A stretch of DNA of 64,000 bases from Colwellia sp. MB3u-45 (lineage in GTDB: Bacteria; Pseudomonadota; Gammaproteobacteria; Enterobacterales; Alteromonadaceae): the NCBI RefSeq assembly GCF_014077005.1, contig NZ_JACGVC010000049.1, positions 372,001 through 436,000 on the forward strand. Direction: 5' to 3'. This document shows, piece after piece, positions 47,214 through 57,696 of this stretch. The notes under the pieces were generated by a model. The model saw nothing but the letters and a program-made list of their open reading frames with translations, was not told where the DNA came from and did not search any database. The position numbers and the translations under genes are program-made. Position 1 is the first letter of the stretch. Every line of letters starts with the position of its first letter.

Positions 47214-48296
47214 ATGCCAAAAGTACGACCTTTTACCTTGTTAACCTTGTTTTTTGCTCTACCTACTGTGATTTTTCAAGTAATAGCCAAAGCCAGTGAG
47301 CACAGCCAACTACCCCAAGCCGTTAGTAATAATGCCGTTGCGCAAGTGAAAATTAATAATAAAGACTACATTATTTCGTTTTCCGGACTAGCAAACGGCA
47401 AAGGCTACCAAGATGTTCATAATCGCAGCTTTGTTTATAATGTGACTAAAAATCAATGGCGTGAGAAATCTGCTGTACCAATACAAGAAACAGTCAATGG
47501 CTTGATTGGTCGCTTAGCAAGTGTTGCTACGGCCATTAATGAGGTAGCTTATGTTTTTGGTGGTTATACCCTTGCTAAAAATCATAGTGAAGTGTCGGTG
47601 CCTGACGTTTATGCTTATCATGTTTTAGAAGATCACTATCAAGCATTAACCCCTATGCCCGTACCCGTTGATGACAGTATTGCGCTGCCTTATCAAAGCC
47701 GTTATATCTACTTAATCAGTGGTTGGCATAATGACGGTAACGTTAATTTAGTGCAATTGTATGATACAAAAACCAACCAATGGCAGCAGGCATCACCCTT
47801 TCCAGGTAAAGCGGTATTTGGCCAAGCCGGTGGTATTATTGATAATAAAATACTGGTTTGCGATGGTGTTGGCATTGATGTTCACTTTAATAAACGTCGA
47901 AGCTATGCAGCACAAAGCGCCTGCTATCGCGGGGAAATAAACCCGCAAAGTCCAAGTGAAATTTCGTGGTTTAAAGTCAAACACCCAACGGGGCAGTCAC
48001 GATACCGTATGGCGGCAAAAGGCACGATAAATATCACATCGAACACAAAAGAAATTGTTTTTATTGGTGGTAGTAATAATCCTTATAATTACAACGGCAT
48101 AGGTTATAACGGCGAACCATCAAAGCCAAGCAATGAAGTCTGGCGCTATAATCTCGACACAGATAAATGGCAAGTTACCTATAGCAAAACCGCCACTATG
48201 GACCATCGTGGCCTGTTAGAACTCAACGGAAAATTACTGACCATTGGCGGTATGGGCGAAAACCAACAAGTACTTAAGAGTATTAACTACTATTAA
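47214..48296 (+). CDS. Exported kelch-repeat protein
   Basis: 360 residues. An N-terminal hydrophobic segment (FTLLTLFFALPTVIFQVIA) acts as signal peptide or anchor. Five to six kelch blades follow, with pairs such as EVAYVFGGYTLAKN, IYLISGWHNDGN, IVFIGGSNNPYN and LLTIGGMGENQ, each ending near a W-x-x-x-[ST/SP] strand. This is a beta-propeller; relatives include mutarotases such as N-acetylneuraminate epimerase and galactose-oxidase-like domains, but no catalytic residues can be assigned. It lies divergent from TonB receptor 3 and upstream of proS on the same strand. Confidence 0.75.
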   Translation: MPKVRPFTLLTLFFALPTVIFQVIAKASEHSQLPQAVSNNAVAQVKINNKDYIISFSGLANGKGYQDVHNRSFVYNVTKNQWREKSAVPIQETVNGLIGRLASVATAINEVAYVFGGYTLAKNHSEVSVPDVYAYHVLEDHYQALTPMPVPVDDSIALPYQSRYIYLISGWHNDGNVNLVQLYDTKTNQWQQASPFPGKAVFGQAGGIIDNKILVCDGVGIDVHFNKRRSYAAQSACYRGEINPQSPSEISWFKVKHPTGQSRYRMAAKGTINITSNTKEIVFIGGSNNPYNYNGIGYNGEPSKPSNEVWRYNLDTDKWQVTYSKTATMDHRGLLELNGKLLTIGGMGENQQVLKSINYY

Positions 48297-48413
48297 TCTT
48301 CATTTATAGGCAAATTTTATCTATTGGCGCGATTTAAACCTTTTGTGGCTGAAACTGCCCTGCTAGAATAAGCGTCATATTTTATACTTGTTTATTAATG
48401 GAATTTTTTCTCA

Positions 48414-50123
48414 ATGCGTACAAGCCAATATTTACTTTCAACTTTGAAAGAAACCCCTGCTAGTGCTGAAGTTATCAGTCATCAATTAATGTTACGTGCT
48501 GGTTTAGTGCGTAATGTCGCATCAGGTTTATATACTTGGTTGCCGACAGGCTTAAAGGTACTTCGTAAAGTTGAAAACATTGTGCGTGAAGAAATGGAAC
48601 GAGCTGGCGCATTAGAAGTACTAATGCCTATGGTTCAGCCGGCTGACTTATGGGAAGAGTCGGGACGCTGGGAAGATTACGGCCCAGAATTATTACGTTT
48701 AAATGACCGCCATAATCGTGCTTTTGTTTTAGGCCCAACGCATGAAGAAGTGATCACTAAGCTGGTTAGTAACGAAATTAGTAGTTATAAACAACTGCCA
48801 TTAAACTTGTTTCAAATTCAAACAAAATTCCGTGATGAAATTCGTCCTCGTTTTGGCGTAATGCGTGGCCGTGAATTTTTAATGAAAGATGCTTACTCTT
48901 TTCATTTAGGCGAAGAGTGTTTGAAGAAAACATATCAGGCGATGTTTGATGCCTATTGTCGTATTTTCGACCGTTTAGGCCTAGATTACCGCCCAGTTAT
49001 TGCTGATACTGGCTCTATTGGTGGTGAAGCGTCGCATGAATTTCACGTTTTAGCCGACTCAGGCGAAGATGACATCGCCTTTAGTGATGTTAGCGATTTC
49101 GCTGCTAATGTTGAAAAAGCAGAAGCGCTAGCGCCAACGGGTGAACGACCTGCAGCAACACAAAGTTTAGCAAAGGTTTCAACCCCTGACGTGCGTACAA
49201 TAGAAGATCTTGCCAAGTGCTTATCTGTTGATGCCAGCCATACGGTTAAAACATTATTGATTGCTGGTGTAGCGACAAAAGAAAATAAAGCCCCTATTGT
49301 TGCTTTAGTCTTGCGCGGCGATCATCAGTTAAATGAAGTTAAAGCTGAAAATTTAGCACAAATCGCCTCGCCATTAACTTTTGCTACTGACGAACAAATT
49401 TTAGCCTCCGCTGGTTGCAATGCGGGCTCAATTGGTCCGGTTGGTTTAAGTATTGAGGTTATTGTTGACCGAAGTGCAGCGCATTTAGCTGACTTTGTTT
49501 GTGGCGCAAATACAAATGACATGCATTTAACCGGCGTAAACTGGGAGCGTGACGCACAGAACTACAGCGTTGCCGACTTACGTAGTGTAGTAGCGGGTGA
49601 CCCTAGCCCTTGTGGTCAAGGTAGCATTGTTATTAAACGTGGTATTGAAGTAGGTCATATTTTCCAACTGGGTGAAAAGTACGCTCAAACAATGAACTGT
49701 GGCGTATTAACGGAAAATGGTAAAAACCAAATTTTGACTATGGGCTGTTACGGTATTGGCGTTTCACGCATTGTTGCCGCTGCCATTGAACAAAACCACG
49801 ATAAATATGGTATTAAATGGCCGGCAGCGATTGCACCTTATCAAGTTGCCATTGTACCAATGAACATGGCAAAATCAGCTCGTGTTAAAGAAACTGCTGA
49901 AGCCTTATACCAACAATTACAAACCGCTGGTATAGAAGTTATATTTGATGATCGCAAAGAGCGCCCTGGCGTTATGTTTGCCGATCATGAATTAATTGGC
50001 ACACCATTATTGCTTATTATTGGTGAGCGTAATCTCGACAACCAAGAAATTGAAGTAAAAAATCGTATTACTGGTGATAAGTCTCTGTTGGCAATAAGCG
50101 ATGTTATGTCATTGTTTGCCTAA
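48414..50123 (+). CDS. proS: Prolyl-tRNA synthetase
   Basis: 569 residues, the bacterial long type. Class II motif 1-2 region ([20 protein letters not shown], then [13 protein letters not shown] and [20 protein letters not shown]), then the YbaK-like editing insertion (about 225-400, [16 protein letters not shown]), motif 3 ([20 protein letters not shown]) and an anticodon-binding domain. The editing domain removes Ala mischarged onto tRNA-Pro. A terminator follows. Confidence 0.97.
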   Translation: MRTSQYLLSTLKETPASAEVISHQLMLRAGLVRNVASGLYTWLPTGLKVLRKVENIVREEMERAGALEVLMPMVQPADLWEESGRWEDYGPELLRLNDRHNRAFVLGPTHEEVITKLVSNEISSYKQLPLNLFQIQTKFRDEIRPRFGVMRGREFLMKDAYSFHLGEECLKKTYQAMFDAYCRIFDRLGLDYRPVIADTGSIGGEASHEFHVLADSGEDDIAFSDVSDFAANVEKAEALAPTGERPAATQSLAKVSTPDVRTIEDLAKCLSVDASHTVKTLLIAGVATKENKAPIVALVLRGDHQLNEVKAENLAQIASPLTFATDEQILASAGCNAGSIGPVGLSIEVIVDRSAAHLADFVCGANTNDMHLTGVNWERDAQNYSVADLRSVVAGDPSPCGQGSIVIKRGIEVGHIFQLGEKYAQTMNCGVLTENGKNQILTMGCYGIGVSRIVAAAIEQNHDKYGIKWPAAIAPYQVAIVPMNMAKSARVKETAEALYQQLQTAGIEVIFDDRKERPGVMFADHELIGTPLLLIIGERNLDNQEIEVKNRITGDKSLLAISDVMSLFA

Positions 50124-50175
50124 TCACGGCTCTTTGCAAGTTTGGTCCTAAAGGTCAAACCAAGCTAAATATAAT

Positions 50176-50209
50176 AACGGCTTTGCAGTTTGTGCACAGC
50201 CGTTTTTTT
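50176..50209 (+). terminator. Intrinsic terminator of proS
   Basis: Stem AACGGCT/AGCCGTT with an inner TGCA/TGCA pairing and a run of seven T. Confidence 0.85.
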
Positions 50210-50770
50210 ATCTCATTTTTTATCTCATTATGTTACATACTATGCCACAAACAATGGCAGCTATCCCATCCCAATAAAGCACTCGGTCAACCTATTGGCT
50301 AATTCTCCTGAGTAAAACTTATTATACCAAGTTGAATAAATGGTTGAACAATCAATCATAATAACAAGATGATATAGTTATTAGCGATTTATTATAAAAA
50401 AGTTGCAAGTAACTGTTTCAAAGTTAAGCAATATTAGCAACAATGGACGTAAGCAAATTAATGAAATACCACTGGCATTAAGTTTGTGAACTTGTTGTGT
50501 GCAAGGAAATAAATTAAGGTACGGCGCTCGGTTAACCCATCACGAGCTATTGGGGTAGGACACAGGTTTTTAGTGCCAGACAACACCTAACCACTCACAT
50601 ATATGTGAGCAGTACCTTAAGCTATTTTTAACTAGCAAAAGTGGGTAATAACTGAATGAAATTATTATGAAATACGCTCACACAATGACTCTAGCTTTAT
50701 GCTTAGCTTAATTTTCTTTTAACGATGACGATAACGTTAATTCACTTTTATCATTTATAAGACTGCCATT
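50210..50770. other. Intergenic region with a 16-base palindrome
   Basis: No gene supported. CTCACATATATGTGAG at 50594-50609 is a perfect palindrome. The aminotransferase start is 162 bases further on, so it could be an operator of alaA. Confidence 0.5.
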
Positions 50771-51997
50771 ATGAAAACTATCACCAAATCTTCAAAATTA
50801 AAAAACGTCTACTACGAAATTCGTGGACAAGTTGCCGCAGAAGCCAAACGTTTAGAAGATGAAGGCTATAAAATTTTAAAACTTAATATTGGCAACCCTG
50901 CTCCCTTTGGCTTTGAAGCCCCTGATGATATTTTAAAAGATGTTATTCGTAACCTGCCAACAGCCCAGGGTTACTGTGAGTCAAAAGGTATCTACCCTGC
51001 ACGAGTAGCAATAATGCAGTATTTTCAACAACAAGGCATTTTAGATGTCAGTGTTGACGATATTTATATCGGTAACGGCGTCAGCGAACTCATTGTTATG
51101 GCGATGCAAGGCTTGTTAGATAATGGTGATGAAGTGCTCATTCCAGCACCTGATTACCCATTATGGACTGCAGCTGTTGCTCTGTCTGGCGGCAAACCTG
51201 TGCATTATCGTTGTGATGAAGAAAACCAGTGGTTTCCAGATCTGGAGGATATCGCCAGCAAAATATCGTCAAAAACCAAAGCTCTTGTTTTGATCAACCC
51301 TAATAATCCTACGGGTGCAGTTTATAGCGAAGAAGTGCTTCAGGGTATTATCACACTTGCGCGTGAACATAACTTGATCATATTCAGTGATGAAATATAC
51401 GATAAGATTCTTTATGACCAAGCACAACATATTCCAACCGCAAGATTAGCAAACGATGTTTTAATCATTACTATGGGTGGTTTGTCTAAAAACTATCGTA
51501 TCGCTGGCTTTCGTGCCGGTTGGATGGTGATTACTGGCCCTAAAATTCATGCCGAAGATTATTTAAAAGGCTTAGATATTCTCTCTTCAATGCGCTTGTG
51601 TGCCAATGTGCCTGCCCAACATGCGATTCAAACCGCACTCGGTGGCTATCAAAGCATTAATGAACTAATTAAAAATGATGGCCGTTTATTAAAACAGCGC
51701 AACCTTGCACATAAAATGATCAATGAAATTGATGGTTTGTCATGTAACCCAGCTATGGGCGCTTTATATTTGTTTGTTAAAGTAGACCAAGAAAAATTTA
51801 ACATCCATGATGATGAAAAAATGGTTTTAGACTTACTCAAGCAAGAGAAAATACTCTTGGTACACGGTCGCGCCTTTAATATTAAGCAAGACAATTACTT
51901 TCGCTTAGTGTTTCTACCGCATGTGGACGAATTAAAACCTGCATTGGAAAAACTAGCCAAATTTTTCCGTACTTACCGTCAGTCAACCAGTGAATAA
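50771..51997 (+). CDS. alaA: Alanine aminotransferase, PLP-dependent
   Basis: 408 residues, fold type I aminotransferase. The PLP lysine is in MGGLSKNYRIAGFRAGWMV, and LINPNNPTGAVY plus FSDEIYDKILYD are the cofactor-binding segments. Length and sequence match E. coli AlaA (YfbQ, 405 residues), which makes alanine from pyruvate and glutamate. It is nine bases ahead of the yfbR gene, an adjacency conserved with E. coli, which secures the name. Confidence 0.93.
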   Translation: MKTITKSSKLKNVYYEIRGQVAAEAKRLEDEGYKILKLNIGNPAPFGFEAPDDILKDVIRNLPTAQGYCESKGIYPARVAIMQYFQQQGILDVSVDDIYIGNGVSELIVMAMQGLLDNGDEVLIPAPDYPLWTAAVALSGGKPVHYRCDEENQWFPDLEDIASKISSKTKALVLINPNNPTGAVYSEEVLQGIITLAREHNLIIFSDEIYDKILYDQAQHIPTARLANDVLIITMGGLSKNYRIAGFRAGWMVITGPKIHAEDYLKGLDILSSMRLCANVPAQHAIQTALGGYQSINELIKNDGRLLKQRNLAHKMINEIDGLSCNPAMGALYLFVKVDQEKFNIHDDEKMVLDLLKQEKILLVHGRAFNIKQDNYFRLVFLPHVDELKPALEKLAKFFRTYRQSTSE

Positions 51998-52006
51998 GGT
52001 TATATA

Positions 52007-52612
52007 ATGCAAAGTACTTTTCTTGCCTGGATGTTCAGAATGCCACTGATTAAACGTTGGTCATTGATGTTTTGTGTTAAACCAGAAAATGTTGCTGAGC
52101 ATTCTCACCAAGTGGCTATTGTCGCCCATTTGCTGGCAGTGATTAGAAATCAAAAATTTTCGGGCAACATTAATGCGGATAAAGTGGCTACTGTTGCACT
52201 TTATCATGAAGCCAGTGAAACCCGTTTTGGTGATATTGTTAGCCCAACAAAATATGCTAATCCTGAGATTGCTCGAGAGTTTAAAAAAATTGAATATATA
52301 GCTGAAAAACAATGTCTTCAGTCTTTACCTGAAGAGTTTCAAGCAATGTTTGCCGATATAATTGTGCAAGATAACGTGGATGAACAATACAAAAAAATTG
52401 TCAAAGCGGCTGATATTTTAGTAGCTTATATTAAAGCGCTTGATGAATTAAATCATCAAAACCATGAGTTTGACCATGTAAAAGAACGCTTAGAATTGAA
52501 GCTAGACACCATTAAACAGCAAATGCCTGAAGTCGGCTATTTTATGGATGTTTTTCTGCAATCATGCTCAGCAACTGTTGATAAACTGACCGAAGTTCAA
52601 GTTAAAAAATAG
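52007..52612 (+). CDS. yfbR: 5'-deoxynucleotidase
   Basis: 201 residues, HD-domain phosphohydrolase. Metal ligands are visible in VAEHSHQVAIVAH and the HD-equivalent ALYHEASETRFGDIVSPTKY, with a later Asp in IVKAADILVAYIKALDEL. It dephosphorylates deoxynucleoside 5'-monophosphates, an alternative dUMP route. Length equals E. coli YfbR. It shares an operon with alaA. Confidence 0.93.
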   Translation: MQSTFLAWMFRMPLIKRWSLMFCVKPENVAEHSHQVAIVAHLLAVIRNQKFSGNINADKVATVALYHEASETRFGDIVSPTKYANPEIAREFKKIEYIAEKQCLQSLPEEFQAMFADIIVQDNVDEQYKKIVKAADILVAYIKALDELNHQNHEFDHVKERLELKLDTIKQQMPEVGYFMDVFLQSCSATVDKLTEVQVKK

Positions 52613-52693
52613 TTCTAGATCACCCGTGATGCTTGCTAGAGATGCTAATAAGATTATATACCTGCTCGACTTCATTTTGGAAAATTTTATAAC

Positions 52694-53305
52694 ATGATGA
52701 TTAAAAAACATTTAGGTTTTTTCTTTAACCTTATTGCCATCGCATTATTTATTCCGGGTATATTATTGCCAATGTTTTCTCTCAATATGGCCATGACAGC
52801 TAATGTGAGTGGTGCAAAAATTACTAATACAATCATTGATAAAAACTTGTCATTGTTGCAAACCATACAAGAACTTTGGCAAGATGATCGCCTGTTAGTG
52901 GCGTTATTAATTTTTGCTTTTTCTATTTCAATACCGGTATTGAAATTTATTTTACTTAGTATTGCTTACGCAAATAAAAACTCTAGATTAGAGATTACCG
53001 TTTATAAGTTTATTAGCCAAATTGGCAAATGGTCAATGGCTGACGTTTTTGTTGTCGCCATTTTTCTTGCGGTACTATCAACTAATCACGCTGAAACCGC
53101 AACACAACAACAATTCGCGGTATTTGGTTTTAAGTTAGATTTTATTGTCAGCAGTGAAACATTGTCCGCATTAGGACCAGGCTTTTATTTCTTTACTGGC
53201 TATTGCCTATTATCTTTATTAGGGTCAAGTATTAGTAACAGTAGTATTAACACCAAGGCCAAAACGCTATCACCATCAACATCAGTTAACACTTTGATAG
53301 ATTAA
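52694..53305 (+). CDS. PqiA-domain inner-membrane protein
   Basis: 203 residues, four membrane segments: about 8-28, 66-87, 115-135 and 165-185. The motifs IPGILLPMFSLNM and WSMADVFVVAIFLAVL are typical of the paraquat-inducible protein A domain, but only one domain is present where E. coli PqiA has two. PqiA partners with MCE proteins in lipid transport across the envelope; no MCE gene is in the window. Two methionines at the start leave the exact first residue open by one. Confidence 0.82.
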   Translation: MMIKKHLGFFFNLIAIALFIPGILLPMFSLNMAMTANVSGAKITNTIIDKNLSLLQTIQELWQDDRLLVALLIFAFSISIPVLKFILLSIAYANKNSRLEITVYKFISQIGKWSMADVFVVAIFLAVLSTNHAETATQQQFAVFGFKLDFIVSSETLSALGPGFYFFTGYCLLSLLGSSISNSSINTKAKTLSPSTSVNTLID

Positions 53306-53374
53306 AACTATTGATAATATAGAGTAAGTTCTTCTATAGTTACTATACTTAAGCACTTAATAAGGGAGTATTTT

Positions 53375-53608
53375 ATGGATCTTTCAAAACACAATATGAC
53401 AAGTTTGTTCGCTCAATTGGGTCTTAAGAATAGTGATGAGGAAATAGAACGTTTTATTGCGTCTAACCGTGGTATCCCAGTAAATCAGGCACTTGCTGAT
53501 GCTGATTTTTGGAGCAATGGCCAAGCGCAATTTTTACAAGAAGCTATTGTGCTTGATTCTGACTGGAGTGAAGTTGTTGATAGCTTAGACGCTTTATTAA
53601 GAAGCTAA
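53375..53608 (+). CDS. DUF2789 protein
   Basis: 77 residues, soluble and acidic. The sequence DLSKHNMTSLFAQLGLKNSD through FWSNGQAQFLQEAIVLDSDW is characteristic of DUF2789, a small family of marine and soil gammaproteobacteria with no known function. It has its own ribosome site (AAGGGAG). A short hairpin GGCTTAG/CTAAGCC follows at 53635-53654. Confidence 0.87.
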   Translation: MDLSKHNMTSLFAQLGLKNSDEEIERFIASNRGIPVNQALADADFWSNGQAQFLQEAIVLDSDWSEVVDSLDALLRS

Positions 53609-53792
53609 ACTTAAGAGACTAAACCATTAAAAAAGGCTTAGGTTCTACTAAGCCGGTACGTTAAAAAATTACCTATTATAATTCTTCGACAGTTTCTTAT
53701 AATTTATTAACAGATTATTCATAAATATTTCACTACCAAGTTATATTTATCTTACTGGACGTTAGTGCTTTATTTATTAAGCTTAACTAACA

Positions 53793-53810
53793 ATCACCTA
53801 TATAGGTGAT
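53793..53810. promoter_or_regulatory. Perfect 18-base palindrome
   Basis: ATCACCTATATAGGTGAT, in the gap between the 3' ends of DUF2789 (rightward) and the gene at 53938 (leftward). No promoter is expected there. The rest of 53655-53937 shows nothing else. Confidence 0.5.
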
Positions 53811-53937
53811 ATCCATTAACTGAATTTGATATTGTCCTCTACTTTTTATTTTGAAATACATAACATCAGGTAGTTTATTTAATGGTTATTTGAACTAAGT
53901 ACTTTATTCATATAAATAATTGATTTAACTAAGTTTC

Positions 53938-54366
53938 TTATTTAATGATGTCATATAAAAATTGATCTTGATTTAAAGAAAAACCTTCGGAGTCAAGCCA
54001 ATTAATGGCATCATTTAAATTGTCAAAGACAGCACGCTCATAGCCCTGCTCTGTGTGTGGTATCATTTTTTCTAATTGCATTTCTTTAACTGAACTAGGT
54101 CGGTAAACATGGCAATCTTTAATACAACCCTGTGCTTTAAACCATTCACAATGCTCAACCACATGTTGTTCTATTTCTGGTACACCTAATTCCCACTGCT
54201 CAAAAATAGAAATTATTGCCCAATCACTACCCATCAAGGGTGCAGCTGCTGCTTTAAACTCTTTTACGTAAGCAATAATTGCTTCTTCATTCCATGAATC
54301 TGCAAACCACTGCATAAGTACTTTATCAGTAACCTTTATTTTCCAGCGACCGTGAATTTCTAACAT
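53938..54366 (-). CDS. Uncharacterised protein
   Basis: 142 residues from the ATG at 54366 (MLEIHGRWKIKVTDKVL), which has GGA eight bases upstream; an upstream in-frame ATG at 54387 adds seven unlikely residues. It is soluble and mixes helix and strand: WAIISIFEQWELGVPEIEQH and a C-terminal NLNDAINWLDSEGF helix. The layout is reminiscent of SpoIIAA/STAS-like proteins, but I cannot confirm it. It seems to be a single-gene unit. Confidence 0.65.
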   Translation of the reverse strand: MLEIHGRWKIKVTDKVLMQWFADSWNEEAIIAYVKEFKAAAAPLMGSDWAIISIFEQWELGVPEIEQHVVEHCEWFKAQGCIKDCHVYRPSSVKEMQLEKMIPHTEQGYERAVFDNLNDAINWLDSEGFSLNQDQFLYDIIK

Positions 54367-54586
54367 AAAAAGTCCAAATGAAATCAAAGCTATTTACAAT
54401 ATAGCGTTTACGGCGGTCATAAGCTAACTCTGTTTCAAAAGACCACAAAAATCAATCATGTCATAAAGGACATTATAATAACCTAATGGCCAACTACTTA
54501 ATTGTATCACTGAGTGGTTTTGAAAAAATTTCTTATAAGCAATCGTATCTTAAGTCTGATTTTTTTAGTGCTAACATCAAAGCTGA

Positions 54587-55477
54587 TTAACTGTGCTTAC
54601 AACCACTCGCTTCAATTTGCAGTACGCTGGTATTAACATCGAATTGTTCTTTTAGCACGCGCTCGATTTGAAAGCGGCATACTTCATCATGCTTTTCTAA
54701 AGTACATTGGTGTTTTAGTACGATATGAGCACCCACCACTACTTGGCCGTTGTCACTTTTAACAATTAAATTGTGCACATTGTCTATATGCTCTAAACCT
54801 TGCAGGGCCGTTTCAATTTTCTTCAATGCCGGTAAGCGAACGCCATTAAAAAATAAACCTTTAATGCATTTATAAAGTAGTTTAGAGCCGGTATAAAGTA
54901 CAAATACAGAAATAAGTATGCTCGACAACGAATCGACAATTGTCCAACCCGTAACATGAATGACAATGCTGGTGACGAATGTGACTATGGTAGATAGTAG
55001 ATCAAAAAAGGTATGTAAAAATACCGCATAAACGTTAACACTATCTTTACGGCCTTTATATAAGACATAAGCTGACGCGCCGTGAAATAGAAAGCCTAAC
55101 GAGGCAACCGCCGACATAACAAAGGTGTTTATTTCATGTTCATCATGATGCTCGTGGCCAAATAATCGCTCGGCCCCTTGCAGTAAAATCCAACAACTGA
55201 TCAGTAAATATAAGGTACCGTTGATCAAACCACCTGAAAGCTCTAAACGACGATAACCATCACTAAACGTTCGACCAAATTTTATCGCTAAGGTTGAAGC
55301 TATTAAGGCGATAAATAGTGAACTATTATGCACAAACAAGTGCCCTGCATCTGCATATACCGCCAAAGAATTTGCATAGGCGGCGCCAACAAGCTGCAGC
55401 AACATAAATACACTGGTAATAGCCAGTGCAATCAGTAAGCGTCGTTGTGATGATTTATGTGTTGTTAGAGTAGTCAT
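54587..55477 (-). CDS. Cation diffusion facilitator metal transporter, altered metal site
   Basis: 296 residues, six membrane helices and a C-terminal cytoplasmic ferredoxin-like domain (IETALQGLEHIDNVHNLIVK). A short His-rich loop (GHEHHDEHE) sits between helices 3 and 4, as in ZitB-like zinc exporters. The second half of the transport site is normal (H-x3-D in FLHTFFDLL, helix 5), but helix 2 reads DAGHLFVHN where the family has DAGHxxxD: the Asp is His at residue 50. The site is thus H-H-H-D, which could change metal choice. It exports Zn, Co, Cd or another divalent metal by proton exchange. Confidence 0.87.
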   Translation of the reverse strand: MTTLTTHKSSQRRLLIALAITSVFMLLQLVGAAYANSLAVYADAGHLFVHNSSLFIALIASTLAIKFGRTFSDGYRRLELSGGLINGTLYLLISCWILLQGAERLFGHEHHDEHEINTFVMSAVASLGFLFHGASAYVLYKGRKDSVNVYAVFLHTFFDLLSTIVTFVTSIVIHVTGWTIVDSLSSILISVFVLYTGSKLLYKCIKGLFFNGVRLPALKKIETALQGLEHIDNVHNLIVKSDNGQVVVGAHIVLKHQCTLEKHDEVCRFQIERVLKEQFDVNTSVLQIEASGCKHS

Positions 55478-55638
55478 GCAAAAAAGTAATGTCTCATTAA
55501 AGTAATTAAATAGTATGTACCATGTGCTTTCATCAGTTAGAAAAGCGTCGTTATTGTAGTTTTAATTTAGCTAATTAAATAGTTGCCACCATAACAATAG
55601 CAAACGCTACTGGATTTTATCCGCAGGTTTACCGTTAA

Positions 55639-56943
55639 CTACTGCGACCAATAGGCTTGGTCTAAGCTGTCTTCTCGCTCCGGTAAACCACGCGACAAAC
55701 GCGGAGAATGTTGTACCAATACCTCATAACTGACTCTGTTGGCGTATTTACTCATTTGCGATAACGACGAGTAAGTTAAGGCTAATTGCTCATGCTTACT
55801 TGAGTTTGCCACCGTATTTTTATGATAAACATTAGCACTTAAGTCATGTAATATAGCCGCAAGCGCAGCATCTCCAGCACCATTGGTATTTTTTATACTT
55901 TCAGGGCCACCCATATAAGGGGCAGAATGGGTATATATTCGCATTGGTTGATGGCAATCTTTCAATAACATGGGACGAGAATATTCATAACGATTAAACT
56001 CATCTATCTCGCCCGATAATAATGGGTATTCACTTTCTCGTTTAAAGGTTTCATCAACATAGCCCGCCATATATAAGCCGTGTTTACCAGCGGTGCAAAT
56101 AACCATATCAACCCAATCCAAGCATTTATTCGCAGCGAGTAGTGGTTCTTCAATACCCGTTATGGCTAATGCTTCTTCTTCGTTCATGGTCAGTATGTTG
56201 ACATGCTTTTGGACAAAATCACGCCAAAAATCAGGTTCTTCTTCAATTAAAAATTTAGTACCTAAGGTCAGCACCACAGGTACGCCAGCAGCATTTGCAC
56301 ATTTTACCGCTTTAATTGCTGCTTCGGTCATGGTGTCGCCAGCTTGTGTGCGCATCAAATAAGAGCTAATAACCAGTGCTGAAGCTCCGGCAATTAATGA
56401 CTCGTCAATAGAATCAGGATGTAGACGATTGATTAAGCCGGCATTAATACCAAAAGTGCGCTCACCGTGATCATCAATTAAGGTAAAACAACGACCAATA
56501 GGGCCGTCGACAGGCTGAAGATAGTTAAGATCAACACGTGAAGAGGTGTTACTTATAAACCGGTAAGCATAGTCACCAACATGTATGTTTTTGGACATAA
56601 CACCCAGTAAAACTGAACGGTCATCCGCTAGCACAGAGTAATTATGCATAGTATTGCCAATAGTGCCGCCGGCAAATTCGTAATTGATCAGCGATTCATC
56701 TTTCAAACGTTGATAAAGGCGCTGAGTAACTTCGTCTGAGATAACCTGTGACATACCAAGTTTTAAATCAAATTCATTCAAAAATGCTTGATCAACTTTA
56801 GCTTCAATATCCACTAAAACCTGATCTATACCAACAATATAGTTTTGAGCCGCTTGAGCGCTAGGATTTACTTGGTTTGTTAATGGGTTTTTATGGTCGA
56901 CAGGAAAATAATGTCGATGTTGACGGCGTCCGGGAAACTTCAT
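55639..56943 (-). CDS. gsk: Inosine/guanosine kinase
   Basis: 434 residues from the ATG at 56943 (MKFPGRRQHRHYFPV), which aligns with the E. coli Gsk start and equals its length; the upstream ATG at 56967 is unlikely. PfkB/ribokinase fold: FAGGTIGNTMHNYSVLADD near the N-terminus and the ATP/anion-hole motif NTNGAGDAALAAI. It phosphorylates inosine and guanosine in purine salvage. Monocistronic. Confidence 0.94.
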   Translation of the reverse strand: MKFPGRRQHRHYFPVDHKNPLTNQVNPSAQAAQNYIVGIDQVLVDIEAKVDQAFLNEFDLKLGMSQVISDEVTQRLYQRLKDESLINYEFAGGTIGNTMHNYSVLADDRSVLLGVMSKNIHVGDYAYRFISNTSSRVDLNYLQPVDGPIGRCFTLIDDHGERTFGINAGLINRLHPDSIDESLIAGASALVISSYLMRTQAGDTMTEAAIKAVKCANAAGVPVVLTLGTKFLIEEEPDFWRDFVQKHVNILTMNEEEALAITGIEEPLLAANKCLDWVDMVICTAGKHGLYMAGYVDETFKRESEYPLLSGEIDEFNRYEYSRPMLLKDCHQPMRIYTHSAPYMGGPESIKNTNGAGDAALAAILHDLSANVYHKNTVANSSKHEQLALTYSSLSQMSKYANRVSYEVLVQHSPRLSRGLPEREDSLDQAYWSQ

Positions 56944-57156
56944 GAAGTAATACACGGTTAATGACAAAAAACGGATTATAGCGCAATGCCATTTGGTTTG
57001 ACCAGAACCATCACCTAAATTATGGAGAAATGTCTATAATCGCTGGTTTGGATACCATGATCAGTACAAATTAAATTAAAGAACGCAAACTACGACAAAA
57101 AAATGTCAATCATTTGCGCTCCAACATAATATAGCTGAGTATTAATACATTCCATA

Positions 57157-57333
57157 TTAATGTGTTACATAATCATCATAAGATGCCATTTCTCGCTGCA
57201 TTCTTTGTTTTTCCTTAAAAGCCTCTATTTCTTGCCACTTACGCTTAGCCTGTTTACTATTTTTTTTCTTCTGATTATCGAAGTAAGCATCGATATCATT
57301 AAGGTTTTCTTCTTGCCATTCTTTAGATTGCAT
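57157..57333 (-). CDS. DUF3545 small protein
   Basis: 58 residues, encoded on the leftward strand: a start at 57333 behind AGGAGT, then MQSKEWQEENLNDIDAYF, AKRKWQEIEAFKEKQRMQRE and an acidic tail, stop TAA at 57157-57159. The K-R-K-W-[QR]-E-I-E-A core is that of DUF3545, a short helical family of gammaproteobacteria without known role. It is a real gene rather than the low-complexity hydrophobic frame on the other strand. Confidence 0.75.
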   Translation of the reverse strand: MQSKEWQEENLNDIDAYFDNQKKKNSKQAKRKWQEIEAFKEKQRMQREMASYDDYVTH

Positions 57334-57696
57334 CACAAATACTCCTATTGATTGTTTCCTCTAAACTAATCAATTTATATGACAGTTATTTGAATGAAAT
57401 ATGACAATTTGGTTAACTCTATAGGTTAACTTGGTTGGTTTTATTTGATAGCAACAAAAGCTTAGCAGCTTGCACTTAAGTATGGCCCAGTGCTACTAGT
57501 CATTTTATTATCTATTTAGGTCTAAAGCTTTAAAGCAACTTTTAATCAATGCAGTTATGACATGACTAATACTTGTCACCTGTTCACCAAAAAAATTTTG
57601 CTAAATTGCCATACTTTTGGTCTAGTATGATATTTCTCTGCACTGTATTGTCAGATAAATTAGTTAGTTTGACACGGTCTAATACAGGGAAGAGAC

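Noticed and set aside
57160-57351. Rightward 63-codon hydrophobic frame
   Set aside because: It is the antisense of the DUF3545 gene, which has a proper ribosome site and conserved core on the other strand.
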